This document shows positions 7,982 through 16,936 of a stretch of 64,000 nt of DNA, one piece after another. This DNA comes from Symbiodinium natans (lineage: Eukaryota > Sar > Dinophyceae > Suessiales > Symbiodiniaceae). The position numbers and the translations under genes were made by a program. Positions within the stretch are counted from its first letter, which is position 1; every line of letters begins with the position of its first letter. The stretch lies in contig CAJNDS010000680.1 of the NCBI GenBank assembly GCA_905221605.1, positions 623,204 to 687,203 of the forward strand, read 5' to 3'. The notes below the pieces were generated by a model, which worked only from the letters and a program-made list of their open reading frames with translations, did no database searches and had not been told where the DNA came from.

Positions 7982-8749
7982 ATGAATAATAGCATTCCAA
8001 TCGTCAAACCAATAGACATACCGGAATACACATACAAAAACTCAAAATATGATATGATGCCGTCGCTTCCATTCAGGGGTATATTGGTAGCCTCTTCGAC
8101 AGGCGGTAAAACGGTATTGATACAAAATCTCATATTGAATATTTATAAAGGCTCCTTTGAAAGAATATTTATATTCAGTCCTAGCGTTCATGTTGATGAC
8201 ACATGGAACAGCGTAAAAAAACATATATCGGAAAATATGAATGTAGATACAGAAAAAGAAAAAACATACTTTGAAGAATATAACCCCGAAGCATTAAACC
8301 AAATTATAAAAACGCAACATAAAGTTATTGATTATCAAAAAAAGAATAAGCAAAAACATTTGCATTCAATATTAATTGTCATTGATGATTTCGCGGACGA
8401 TCCAAAATTCGTAAGGTATTCAAATATATTACATTCCCTATTTACTCGTGGTCGTCATAATGCAATATCTGTATTATTATCAACTCAAAAATATAATGTC
8501 CTCGCTCCAATCGTAAGGTTAAATACGTCCGCTTTATTTATATTCCGATTGAAAAATATGAATGAGGTAAATTCATTTCTAGAAGAAAATTCCGCATTGG
8601 TAAATAAAGAAGAATTATATGAAATGTATAGAATAGCTATAAACGATGCCCCCTATTCATTCTTATATATAAATACAAATGCAAAAGATATAAATCGTAT
8701 GTTCTTTATTCGCTTTGAAAAAGCTATGACAATATCATCAGAATTATAA
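7982..8749 (+). CDS. Genome-packaging ATPase (FtsK/HerA superfamily, A32-like)
   Basis: A 255-aa P-loop ATPase that pumps the genome into the capsid in PLVs, virophages and large DNA viruses. Walker A is ASSTGGKT (37-44; the first Gly is replaced by Ala), Walker B is ILIVIDDFADD (130-140), followed by the Arg-rich TRGRHN (155-160) and LLSTQ (165-169) that fit sensor motifs. Length is normal for the family. It is the only rightward gene in the left half of the element and faces away from the early-type genes. The frame is intact and the start codon directly follows an AT-rich tract. Confidence 0.92.
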   Translation: MNNSIPIVKPIDIPEYTYKNSKYDMMPSLPFRGILVASSTGGKTVLIQNLILNIYKGSFERIFIFSPSVHVDDTWNSVKKHISENMNVDTEKEKTYFEEYNPEALNQIIKTQHKVIDYQKKNKQKHLHSILIVIDDFADDPKFVRYSNILHSLFTRGRHNAISVLLSTQKYNVLAPIVRLNTSALFIFRLKNMNEVNSFLEENSALVNKEELYEMYRIAINDAPYSFLYINTNAKDINRMFFIRFEKAMTISSEL

Positions 8750-8782
8750 AACTTATTCAAAAAAATTATTCATAAAATTATT

Positions 8783-9432
8783 TCAAATTATTTTCTTATT
8801 TATTATTCCGCGCCTTCTTTTTTTCCACCCCCTCGGTCGCGAAGAGATCCGCTGCGCCGACGTCAGGCACTGCGATACCTTGGATGATGCAAGAGATAAA
8901 ATTTTGTTTTTTATGAAGGTGTATTTTTTAGCCAAGTCGCTTCTTCTTCTTCCTTCTCCTTCCTTTTTCCTTTTCACTTCCCTCCTCCTTTTCCTTCCTT
9001 CTTCTTCATCGCCTTGGTTGGTATGAAAATGATAAAAAATAACACAACAAAAAACCAAAAAAAAAACAACATTTAGATAAGTAGCGATGTTGCGGATGCC
9101 CAGAGGAATATTACTAGCTTTTTTTGGTGGCGGGGGGATCATCACCCCTTTTCCTCCTCCTCCTTTTTTTCCTTTCTCCTCCTCTTTTCCCTTTCCTTTC
9201 AGGAGATGCATCGGTGGTGGCTTGGGTGGGAAGCTGGGCATGGGTTTTGGCAAGGCGTTCCTTCTTGCCTCCTCTATCATCTTTTTTTCCTTTTCCTTCT
9301 TCCTCATTTTCATTCCCATCTCATCCTCCTTTATCATTCTTTTCTTTTCCTCTTCCGTGTATCCCATTTCCCACTCCTTGAACCTTTCCAGACATAACGC
9401 CCACTCCTTGGATGTGCAAAAACCAAAAACTC
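8783..9432 (-). CDS. Possible spliced gene: charged, Pro-rich protein with one membrane segment
   Basis: An open frame on the minus strand (open up to 9550). A pyrimidine run followed by a TAG at about 9433-9455 looks like a splice acceptor, so the coding part may start at 9432. The product would have a Lys/Glu/Met-rich stretch, a poly-Pro/Gly stretch, a hydrophobic segment (YLNVVFFLVFCCVIFYHF) and a basic tail. The DNA is a strong purine/pyrimidine tract, so the opposite strand is also open; that weakens the case. Base use differs from the flanking viral genes, suggesting cargo. Function unknown. Confidence 0.35.
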
Positions 9433-9909
9433 TACAATGACCAAAAAAAAAAAGAAATGGTAAAAAAAAATAAGCCGAGATGCGCGGTGAAGTCTTCGAG
9501 TTGTTGCCTTGGTTTGAAAGTAGATATATAAACAGCGGATATATAAACAAAAGTTATTTTATAAAATAAATATTGACGAGTAGCTATGACGACAGGTGCT
9601 TCCATTGCACCTCCATCATCAGGGGTATGAAAAAACAAAGCCTCCATTGCTACACAGCACTATCTAAAAAGCCTGCGGGAAATACAACAAGTTCAACAAC
9701 AACCACAAAAAACACGACTGAAAGAGAAAAAAGAGACGAGAGGGGAAAAAGAGAGAGAGAGGCGCATTCACTCTACCAGATCTAGCGCAAGTCCGCGGGA
9801 AGGGTGAGGTAAGAAAGGAAGAGAAAAAGAGGTGCAAAAGCAGTATAAAATTCATAAAAAAATATATTTCATAAAATAATATTATTCCAAATTATTTTAT
9901 GAAATTTCA
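9433..9909. other. No clear gene; possible first exon and promoter of the upstream segment
   Basis: Contains a minus-strand ATG region (MEAPVVIATR, 9576-9605) that could be a first exon spliced to 9432, two TATATAAAC boxes (about 9522-9550), and a GA-rich tract (9720-9835). Reads in neither direction as a convincing long gene. Confidence 0.3.
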
Positions 9910-10119
9910 TCAAATCAATGAATAACTACACAAATTTATAGCGGGTAATTTATATACCAATTTATCGCTCTTCGTTTCTTCTAATTTTTCAATCCTTTCT
10001 ATACAATCCTTCAAAGTATTGAATAGTAAAATATCAGTTTTAGTTTTTTCATCTATATCAAGTTCTTTTATTTTTTGCATATTTTCAGTGGCAGTATTTT
10101 TAGATGTTTTCAAACCCAT
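9910..10119 (-). CDS. Small hypothetical protein (69 aa)
   Basis: A short leftward frame with a helical, Lys/Glu/Asp-rich middle (MQKIKELDIDEKTKTDILLF, then CIERIEKLEETKSDKL). It lies 25 bases downstream of the true end of the fibre gene in the same orientation, so it may be translated from the same transcript. A possible small coiled coil. No family recognised. Confidence 0.55.
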   Translation of the reverse strand: MGLKTSKNTATENMQKIKELDIDEKTKTDILLFNTLKDCIERIEKLEETKSDKLVYKLPAINLCSYSLI

Positions 10120-10144
10120 ATATTAACATTTAGATAAAAATATT

Positions 10145-10378
10145 TTAATCATCGTCTTTAACTTTCTTTTTTAATTTCGTTATTTCTGATTTCAAATTTG
10201 TTATTTCCTTTTGCATTTCTTGCACACAACCCCAAAGAACAACTGACATTTTATTATATGCTAATAATTTTACGCCTTCTTCGTTATAATATATGATGTT
10301 GTCCCATTCAGAAGGCATTTTAGCGTTTTTAATATCATCTGCTATAAAACCTAGGTTGCTCTTCTTGTCTTCATCCTT
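10145..10378 (-). pseudogene. Out-of-frame C-terminal end of the fibre's S74 chaperone domain
   Basis: Read in the -1 frame relative to 10384-12699, these bases encode the missing end of an S74 (endosialidase-type) chaperone: KKSNLGFIADDIKN, then MPSEWDNIIYYNEEGVKLL, then a Lys-rich coiled coil ending KKVKDDD and a stop at 10145. The coding quality is excellent, so the frameshift is recent, an assembly error or a recoding site. In S74 proteins this part completes the trimeric chaperone. Confidence 0.8.
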
Positions 10379-12699
10379 AATAAATTATATGTTTTCGGTT
10401 TAATATATTTAACCGCTTTGTAACATTCTTTCGTGTCTATTTCCTTAATGTTCTCTTTTAATTTAGCGTCTGATGTTTCAGTTAAAGCAACACATGTTAC
10501 ATTTCCACCAATGTCTGCATTACTTGTTGTGGTAAAAACACCATAAACATCAACTCCTGTATTGGTTGCGTCTAATCTTGACAAATTATTATTACTTAAT
10601 CTAATCAATCCGTCATTATCTGGATTGTTAATTAATACTCTTTGTTGTCCTGAAACATCAGTATTTGTAATTTCCAGTTGTCCGACTAGTGTAACTTTTC
10701 CGTCTGTTAATTTAATTTCCGGTGTCGATGCTTCTAATCCAACTGTTAAATTAATATCACCTAACGTATCACCATTCCTAACAAATAGTTTATATTGTCC
10801 ATCCAACACTTCTTTCAATTCGCTACTGTTCTGAAACATAAAACGCCCCCAACTAACAACATCTGCCTCACCAACAATATTACCTATACTGTTAAATGTT
10901 AAGTTATTTGTAACTGCTCTATTTATTGTTATTCCGTTAGTGTCGTTTAATTGTAATGCTATTGCTCCTGTTGTAGGGTCAGTTGTTCTATCAGTTTGAA
11001 GACTAAAATTAATTTCTTCTGTTGATATTACATTCAATGAACTATTAACGTCTGCTCTTTGAAATATTCTTCCATCAGTGCTTAATAACTGTTGTCCTAA
11101 AAATGTTGCGTCATTTTCCACTCTCGTTTCGTTAAAATTACTTACACCGCCTACTGTTAAATGATATGAAAAATTATACGCTCTTCCTATTCCTACTGTT
11201 GCTGTTGTTGTGCTTCCAATGCGTAATCTATAATCGCCTCCTGTGTCGTGTAAAATCATTTCCGTTCCGTTTGCTGGATTACTCGGGTTCATACATCTAA
11301 AATTTCTGTTCTTAAATTCAAATACTCCTTGTGTGTCCCTAATTCTTAAATTATAATTAGCATCTCCACTATTTCTAAACATATCAAACCCCGCTGTCGG
11401 TAGTAGAATATCACCTGTTGAATTTGTTAAATCTAAATTACCTCTAAAATCTGTATCTTTATAAAAAACTGTTTTACTATTTGCTTTATCACATTCTAAA
11501 TGTGTATTAGTATCTCCATCTGTTGCTGTTCCTGTCATTAATCTTAAAGCGTCTTCATCAGTTCTAATATCCAGCGATGTATTAACTTTCGTAGCATTTA
11601 CATATCTGTCTAATGTTGTGTTCGCATCCGTAAATTCCATTAAACCATTTACTCTTAAATTTTGTCTAACGATAGCATTATCAACAACATCTAATGTATA
11701 ACCTCCTGTTAATGTATTTGCTCCTGTATCTACTAATAACGAATGTGATTTAACATATTGATTAGCATTATTATTTAGATTTAATATTCTTCCTGTATCA
11801 CCTACGGAATTATAACAATCGATATTATCATTGTTAAAAGTAATATAATTATCAGTATTCCGAACCGTAAAAGATAAATTAGCATCTGCTGTATTTTCTA
11901 CTACTAGACCACCTGTCGGTGTTTCTATTTTTCCAGACATTTTATAACCTGCATTATTATTTGTTAAATCTAATTGTTTAATAGCATCATCTGATGTATT
12001 ATTACAAAATATTTTATCGCCTTGTAAAGTTATATAACTCGTTGCATTTTTAAACTCCGCTAAAACTTTGTCGCCTCCGCCTGTTTGATTACTGAATAAT
12101 AAACCTGCTACCGGACTTATATTTACTGTTGAATTATTTAACGTTAAACCACTATGAATAACAGTCGGGGCGCTACAATCAATAATAGGATTGGCACTAA
12201 ATCTATTTGTAAAATCTGATTTTGGAACTCTTAAATCTAATAAGTTATCAATTTCTGTATCGGTGTAGCCACCTCCACCACCTGCACCCGCTATTAATGT
12301 ATCCACCTCACCTTTATTATAGAAATTTGTTGCTAATAATGTATTATTTTGATAATTAGTATTTAAATTCGTGTCTATTTGCGCTTGTGTATAATAATTA
12401 CTAAATGTTGAATCAATTTCTGTTTTGTTGTAAAAGGTGCTCGTTAAAGTGGCGTTTGTTTGGTAGTCCGTGTTTAACAAATGTGTTATTGAACTAATAT
12501 TCTGGAAGTTTTGAAGTTGTTTCGTGTTTAAAACTGCTATATCTGCTGTATTTGTTGCTATATTAGAAGTATTAGCCGAGTTAGTGTTTTCTACTTCTGT
12601 TTTGGTGGCGTATTGATCGCTTATTTCAGTTGCCCCTGTTGAAAAAATTTTGTAAATTTCGTTCGCGTAAAGCGTGGTTAAGTTGTTTATAGAAGCCAT
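10351..12699 (-). CDS. Trimeric tail-fibre-like protein with S74 intramolecular chaperone (frameshifted at the end)
   Basis: A 782-aa frame for a receptor-binding or surface fibre. The N-terminal 140 residues contain repeated short motifs (FYNKTEID, FYNKGEVD, NTDYQTNATL) typical of trimeric fibre stalks, followed by a Gly-rich hinge (AGAGGGGGY). The rest is Asn/Thr/Asp-rich beta-repeat sequence. Near the end, TSDAKLKENI contains the Ser743-Asp744 cleavage site of S74 chaperones, which fold the trimer and then cut themselves off. After YIKPKTYNL the reading frame slips: this frame ends RMKTRRAT, while the proper domain continues in the -1 frame to 10145. The expected full gene is 10145-12699, about 855 aa. 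S74 fibres occur in phages and several algal viruses. Confidence 0.85.
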   Translation of the reverse strand: MASINNLTTLYANEIYKIFSTGATEISDQYATKTEVENTNSANTSNIATNTADIAVLNTKQLQNFQNISSITHLLNTDYQTNATLTSTFYNKTEIDSTFSNYYTQAQIDTNLNTNYQNNTLLATNFYNKGEVDTLIAGAGGGGGYTDTEIDNLLDLRVPKSDFTNRFSANPIIDCSAPTVIHSGLTLNNSTVNISPVAGLLFSNQTGGGDKVLAEFKNATSYITLQGDKIFCNNTSDDAIKQLDLTNNNAGYKMSGKIETPTGGLVVENTADANLSFTVRNTDNYITFNNDNIDCYNSVGDTGRILNLNNNANQYVKSHSLLVDTGANTLTGGYTLDVVDNAIVRQNLRVNGLMEFTDANTTLDRYVNATKVNTSLDIRTDEDALRLMTGTATDGDTNTHLECDKANSKTVFYKDTDFRGNLDLTNSTGDILLPTAGFDMFRNSGDANYNLRIRDTQGVFEFKNRNFRCMNPSNPANGTEMILHDTGGDYRLRIGSTTTATVGIGRAYNFSYHLTVGGVSNFNETRVENDATFLGQQLLSTDGRIFQRADVNSSLNVISTEEINFSLQTDRTTDPTTGAIALQLNDTNGITINRAVTNNLTFNSIGNIVGEADVVSWGRFMFQNSSELKEVLDGQYKLFVRNGDTLGDINLTVGLEASTPEIKLTDGKVTLVGQLEITNTDVSGQQRVLINNPDNDGLIRLSNNNLSRLDATNTGVDVYGVFTTTSNADIGGNVTCVALTETSDAKLKENIKEIDTKECYKAVKYIKPKTYNLLRMKTRRAT

Positions 12700-12761
12700 T
12701 ATTAAATTAAGTAGATTTTATTTAATTTAATAATGTTTTATTTCTTTTGTCAGATCTCAAT

Positions 12762-14228
12762 TTAATCGAGAACAGTCGAGGCACTTTCGGAGAGCTCAAA
12801 AACATGTTCTGAAACGAGCGTAACATATACCTGTTCTACGCCTAATGCGAAGGTGTTGTTCGCCCCTTTCAATTTAAAAGTTAATAAGGAGCCCATTTTG
12901 GTGTTGCTTCCTGTAAAATTCATATCTGGTTGCTTATCGAAATTTATTCCACCAATAAACTTATCGTTAGCGTATCTGTAAATGTCAATTGAAAAACCGT
13001 CATAAAACGGAGACATAACATTAACAGCACGGCGTAAGAAATACATAGCTTCGGCTAAACTTTCTATTGCTTGTTCGGGGAACTTTTTATTCGCGATCTG
13101 AACATAATATGAAATTTGTTTGGTGCTGTCAATCACACCTTCTAAATTATCAATTGACGCCGACATAGGATGATAAAACCATGTCCATTTTTTCTTCGCA
13201 AAATTTGCCGCAGTGTTATTATTATCAATCTGTGAATTAGAAAGGGTAAAAAACATTTGAGATAATCGTGTTGAAGACTTAACGATATTCATATTGATTT
13301 CGGTATTTCCTGCCGCGAAAGATTGTGAAAAACTGTGATAGGCTGGATAAACCATACGAAGCCGACCCCCTTTCAATAAATGCGAAACCACGTTATTATT
13401 GACGGAATTGTCGACTGTGATTAATTCGCATCGAAGGATACAATTTTGAATTGCCCACGAAGTTGTGGTGTTTCGTGTGGTAAAATATAAGCCATTGACA
13501 TCGTCTTCCGCTTGTGTTCCTGCTACCGGCGTAGCCGGATTGATTACCGGTTCTTGTGCATCGGAACAAATTTCAAAAATAAATTCTAACGGACAATATC
13601 GAATAGGCGGATAATACCCAGATTGAACGAACCCGCAACATGGCTTATGTCCCATCCGAACGAATTTACCTTGCTCAATTCCTGTCGTGTTAGCTCTTGT
13701 AAGTTTTGGTAAAACAATTCCTCTATCATTTCTACCAGTAGTAGCGGTGGCATCATGTCCTTCAATTGCAAATGCATAAAGTCTATTAATTCGGCTGTCG
13801 TATCGTGTTAAACAACCTTCTTGGATGTCGTCTAAATTTCTTACTTCTTCACTTTTAAAAGATTTCATTTCTTCGCATACTAAATTATAATTATCGATAT
13901 CGTTGATCTGTTGTCCTGCCGCATTGCATCTATAACGAGTGAAAAAGGCGTGGCTTTCACCTAATGGTCTTAAATATTCTCCTGCCGTGGTTGATGTATT
14001 CACAACATCAAAAAATAAGCAAATGCTGGACATATCGATGTAATTGTTGTCTTCTCCCGTGATCACAAATTTAATATATTTATTACCATTATTTGAACTA
14101 AAAATATTTCCAGATACACTAGGGAAATGAACCTGCTTACGATCGGTGATATACGCGGCGCTTTCGGGAAGTCCGAACTGTAACGAGTTTATCATATTAT
14201 CCTGTGTTTCAGCAATAACTAAATCCAT
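12762..14228 (-). CDS. Putative major capsid protein (double jelly-roll, PLV type)
   Basis: A 488-aa protein whose size, position and neighbours match the PLV major capsid protein, which builds the icosahedral shell as trimers. The sequence is beta-rich with low Lys content: residues about 1-75 (FGLPESAAYIT, NKYIKFVITGED), a middle full of aromatic beta strands, and an end of the type FALGVEQVYVTLVSEHVFEL. It lies between the fibre gene and small genes next to the penton gene. I infer the double jelly-roll fold from context, as these capsid proteins are too diverged to prove by motif. The frame is intact. Alternative: another abundant virion protein. Confidence 0.78.
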   Translation of the reverse strand: MDLVIAETQDNMINSLQFGLPESAAYITDRKQVHFPSVSGNIFSSNNGNKYIKFVITGEDNNYIDMSSICLFFDVVNTSTTAGEYLRPLGESHAFFTRYRCNAAGQQINDIDNYNLVCEEMKSFKSEEVRNLDDIQEGCLTRYDSRINRLYAFAIEGHDATATTGRNDRGIVLPKLTRANTTGIEQGKFVRMGHKPCCGFVQSGYYPPIRYCPLEFIFEICSDAQEPVINPATPVAGTQAEDDVNGLYFTTRNTTTSWAIQNCILRCELITVDNSVNNNVVSHLLKGGRLRMVYPAYHSFSQSFAAGNTEINMNIVKSSTRLSQMFFTLSNSQIDNNNTAANFAKKKWTWFYHPMSASIDNLEGVIDSTKQISYYVQIANKKFPEQAIESLAEAMYFLRRAVNVMSPFYDGFSIDIYRYANDKFIGGINFDKQPDMNFTGSNTKMGSLLTFKLKGANNTFALGVEQVYVTLVSEHVFELSESASTVLD

Positions 14229-14238
14229 AACTTATATA

Positions 14239-14487
14239 TTATTTATTAGATTTTTTATTATTAATATTATTATATTTTTTATGTGAATTTAAATTGTTAA
14301 TATTTTTTGAAATTGGTTTTTCTAATTGCGGTTGTGATACTGCCGTTGCATCGGCTTCAACAATTCCTCTAATAGTTTCATAAGATGAATTGTTGATGCT
14401 TTTCGTAAGCTTGTTTTTAAATTGGACGTTTTCGGGGGCTTTTCCTACCCTTGTTTGTTCTTTCTGCTTCCTGACCTTATTAAGCAT
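14239..14487 (-). CDS. Small basic protein (82 aa), unknown
   Basis: A short Lys/Asn/Gln-rich protein with the MCP gene start 11 bases beyond its stop, in the same orientation. It starts MLNKVRKQKEQTRVGK and ends in an Asn/Lys-rich tail (KKYNNINNKKSNK). Such small basic proteins are common as DNA-condensing virion proteins, but nothing in the sequence proves it. Likely co-transcribed with the capsid gene. Confidence 0.6.
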   Translation of the reverse strand: MLNKVRKQKEQTRVGKAPENVQFKNKLTKSINNSSYETIRGIVEADATAVSQPQLEKPISKNINNLNSHKKYNNINNKKSNK

Positions 14488-14509
14488 TCTATTATATTAT
14501 TTAGGAAAA

Positions 14510-15052
14510 TCATTTTTCATCAGGTGGTAGTGTCTCACTAACTCCATCAAATGCGCTTATGTCATGATTTTTTAAAGGGTTTAGACTATCAGTATATACA
14601 TTCATCGCGCCTCCATCGAAAGCACTTACCAAATCTCCAACTTTTCTAAATCTTTTATGTTCTTCCGTGTTAGGGTTAAAACCTAAACTGAATGTAGGGC
14701 TGTTATATGTTCTCGTTCTTAAACTTCTATCTGGAAAATCTTTTGCAAGCGTTAAAACAACTGGACCTGCCTGACTATGTCCGACCAACTCCGTTATTTG
14801 CGGGTTATCCTGCAATACTCGCTTCGCTTCAATGTATCGTTCCATATCACGGACGCCACCTAATACACCAAAAGGGAGCTTCGTTAAGTTTTCTAACCAA
14901 TTAACAGCGCTGGTTGTTCCTCCAACATACATTTTATTTCCTTTAACAAAAATTTTATTATCACGATCGTAAGCATATTTAATACCCTGTGAATTTGAAA
15001 TTTTGCCGTTACTTTCTAGCATCGTATTTAGTTGCGATTGTATTTTTGACAT
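14510..15052 (-). CDS. Lipase-like alpha/beta hydrolase (class 3 type)
   Basis: A 180-aa protein with a lipase triad in the usual order: nucleophile Ser93 in GHSQAG, Asp140 in VGDLVSAFD, His163 in KNHDISAFD. Upstream residues (YVGGTTSAVNWLENL) fit the start of a class 3 lipase core. It is short for the family, so it looks like a minimal domain without lid or signal peptide. Lipases or phospholipases occur in some PLVs and parvoviruses, where they breach membranes; here the substrate is unknown. The gene lies between the capsid and penton genes and diverges from the penton gene, sharing a 53-bp AT-rich promoter gap. Frame intact. Confidence 0.75.
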   Translation of the reverse strand: MSKIQSQLNTMLESNGKISNSQGIKYAYDRDNKIFVKGNKMYVGGTTSAVNWLENLTKLPFGVLGGVRDMERYIEAKRVLQDNPQITELVGHSQAGPVVLTLAKDFPDRSLRTRTYNSPTFSLGFNPNTEEHKRFRKVGDLVSAFDGGAMNVYTDSLNPLKNHDISAFDGVSETLPPDEK

Positions 15053-15105
15053 TATATAAAAAAGATTATAAATTATTTATATCAATTATATTATATAACA
15101 ATATT
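15053..15105. promoter_or_regulatory. Divergent promoter between lipase and penton genes
   Basis: AT-only spacer with TATATAA-like boxes on both strands (ATTATATAAAA reading left; TATATTATATAACA reading right). Both start codons lie within 20 bases of such a box, as with most genes in the element. Confidence 0.5.
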
Positions 15106-15975
15106 ATGAGTATCAGACCATTGACGTATAAAAAAGTTTATGTAAATTCAAAATACCGCACTTCAAACAGTCGTGGAATAAGCGACTTTCAAATTGAACT
15201 AAGGGAAACCTTTGAAATACCCGATGGCACTATTATGCAAGTTCACGAGTTAGCCATTCCGAATACGTGGTATTCAATAAACTCAAATAATCAAAATCTA
15301 TATTTTAGACATCAGATCATCGCACCAGCTACACCGCAAGGCATAACGTATAGGCGTATTGAAATACCAGTCGGAAATTACTCACCGCCGGAATTAGCAA
15401 ATGCAATTCAGACACAACTGAATTTTTTCTTTGATAGTGGCGGTCGGTCAAATTCCTATACCGTCACATACAACACGATATCAAATAAGATGACGGTATC
15501 CTCAAATTATACAGAGGTGCTTTTTATTCCCTTAACTGATGCCGACGTTCCATCTTTCGTAGGTTCGTTTTCCAACAGTGTAGATCTGAATAATTTGAAC
15601 TCTATAAATGAAGTGTTAAGTTTTAACGTTACGGTAGGCGATAGTTTCACTTCATCCGCTCCATGGACAACCGGCTTTATTAAGCTTCTCCATCACCAAG
15701 ACCTATACATATCATGTCCGGAACTGTCAAATAATAATTTTCATAGTCCTTCGTCTTTTTCAAACGCGATCGTAAAAAAAGTTCCTGTCAATGCTTCCTT
15801 CGCAGGTATTATAAATGATCCCTACGGCGTTACAGATTACGATTATGTCAATGTCTCACGTCGTTCAATAAGACGGCTAACTTTTAGAATAACTGATGAA
15901 ACGGGCAACCTTATCGACTTCAACGGCGTCGATCTCAGTTTTAGCCTCCTCTTTCATAATAGCGATGCTACTTGA
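15106..15975 (+). CDS. Minor capsid (penton) protein
   Basis: A 289-aa protein starting MSIRPLTYKKVYVNSKYRT. I chose this ATG because it follows a TATATTATATAACAATATT tract and starts the conserved region; an in-frame upstream start would overlap the lipase gene. The N-terminal half (YVNSKYRT, DFQIELRETFEIPDGT, ELAIPNTWYSI, NQNLYFRH) matches the pattern of Polinton/PLV penton proteins, which form the capsid vertices as a single jelly-roll. Length is typical. It heads a rightward run of four genes spaced 12-37 bases apart, likely the late virion set. Frame intact. Confidence 0.85.
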   Translation: MSIRPLTYKKVYVNSKYRTSNSRGISDFQIELRETFEIPDGTIMQVHELAIPNTWYSINSNNQNLYFRHQIIAPATPQGITYRRIEIPVGNYSPPELANAIQTQLNFFFDSGGRSNSYTVTYNTISNKMTVSSNYTEVLFIPLTDADVPSFVGSFSNSVDLNNLNSINEVLSFNVTVGDSFTSSAPWTTGFIKLLHHQDLYISCPELSNNNFHSPSSFSNAIVKKVPVNASFAGIINDPYGVTDYDYVNVSRRSIRRLTFRITDETGNLIDFNGVDLSFSLLFHNSDAT

Positions 15976-16012
15976 AACGTAATAGAAAATATATAGAACA
16001 ATATATATATAT

Positions 16013-16564
16013 ATGACCGATCAAAGCTCGGAAATTGTAGCAGTCAACGATGAACCTGAAAATGAAGCAACCGAAGCGCAACCTGAAACCGAAGCACCAA
16101 TGCCTGAACCGGAAAAGGAAGAAGCTAAACGAGTTAAAATTCGCGACGTTGTAAAAGAACCTGCTGAATGTAGGGACTGTAAAAAAACGATGACTATAAA
16201 AACGTTGAGATATACCCATCCTGAAAAATGCGAAAAGAAACCAAGTAATATTATTGATAAACCAGTAAAAAGACAAGCACCTAGAACCAAAGCAAAAATA
16301 AACGTTGAACCTCTCGCACCGGAACATAATGAAAATAATTCAGTGGCACCGCCACAATATCAAGAACAACAACCGCCTGTTGCAAAAGCAATTCCGCCAG
16401 TGCAACCGCAACAATTTTCAAATCCTTATGCAAATTTAACGCAACAACAATTATTGCAACTACAAATGAAATCAATGAACGCCGAAATTTTGAGAAGAAG
16501 ACAGGAAAAATCTGATAATATGTGCAAAGCCATGTTTCAATCAAGAAGTAAAAAATCTAAATAA
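16013..16564 (+). CDS. Zinc-finger-like Pro/Gln-rich virion protein
   Basis: A 183-aa protein. The N-terminal 45 residues are acidic (Glu/Pro-rich). A compact finger follows: CRDCKKTMTIKTLRYTHPEKC (residues 54-74), with Cys, Cys, His, Cys ligands in a C2HC pattern. Such fingers recur in PLV and giant-virus small proteins. The middle and end are Pro/Gln-rich (QYQEQQPP, TQQQLLQLQMK) with a basic tail. It directly follows the penton gene. A DNA- or capsid-binding role is likely but unproven. Confidence 0.7.
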   Translation: MTDQSSEIVAVNDEPENEATEAQPETEAPMPEPEKEEAKRVKIRDVVKEPAECRDCKKTMTIKTLRYTHPEKCEKKPSNIIDKPVKRQAPRTKAKINVEPLAPEHNENNSVAPPQYQEQQPPVAKAIPPVQPQQFSNPYANLTQQQLLQLQMKSMNAEILRRRQEKSDNMCKAMFQSRSKKSK

Positions 16565-16576
16565 TAATATATACAA

Positions 16577-16918
16577 ATGGTTCTATATAATAGGTTCAAA
16601 TTTCAGAAAAACAAGAAAATGCATAAGAAAAAATCATTAGATAATCCCGTCGTGAATTCACCCGAAGATCTGGTGTATAGGCAACAAAATATTGATTATT
16701 TACTGAATTTGAAAAAGCAACTGGAAGCGAGAGAGGCAAAAGAAAAGAATCTGGCGTTTAAACGTAGATTGTTAGAGGGTCAGATGAAAGCAAATTATGA
16801 AAGTGAGATGTCAAGATTGAAGGGGGAAATGCATAATCCAAGAATACCCGAGACTTCTCTGGAACATCTCAGAAAAAGATATGACACATTAAGCGAGTTA
16901 AGCGAGACTATTTTCTAA
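16577..16918 (+). CDS. Coiled-coil protein (113 aa)
   Basis: Starts 12 bases after the previous stop, behind AATATATACAA. Basic first 20 residues, then an almost continuous charged helix (YLLNLKKQLEAREAKEKNL, RRLLEGQMKANYESEMSRL), ending LRKRYDTLSELSETIF. Probably dimerises through the helix. No family recognised; position in the virion gene run suggests a structural or scaffold role. Confidence 0.65.
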   Translation: MVLYNRFKFQKNKKMHKKKSLDNPVVNSPEDLVYRQQNIDYLLNLKKQLEAREAKEKNLAFKRRLLEGQMKANYESEMSRLKGEMHNPRIPETSLEHLRKRYDTLSELSETIF

Positions 16919-16936
16919 AACAATATATAAAAAAGA

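Noticed and set aside
8783-9440. Rightward frames in the same interval (117 and 85 aa, Phe/Ser/Pro-rich)
   Set aside because: Shadow of the purine-rich minus strand; hydrophobic low-complexity only.
10376-10390. Programmed -1 ribosomal frameshift
   Set aside because: Not excluded, but no X-XXY-YYZ slippery heptamer is present and no other fibre of this family is known to me to use one.
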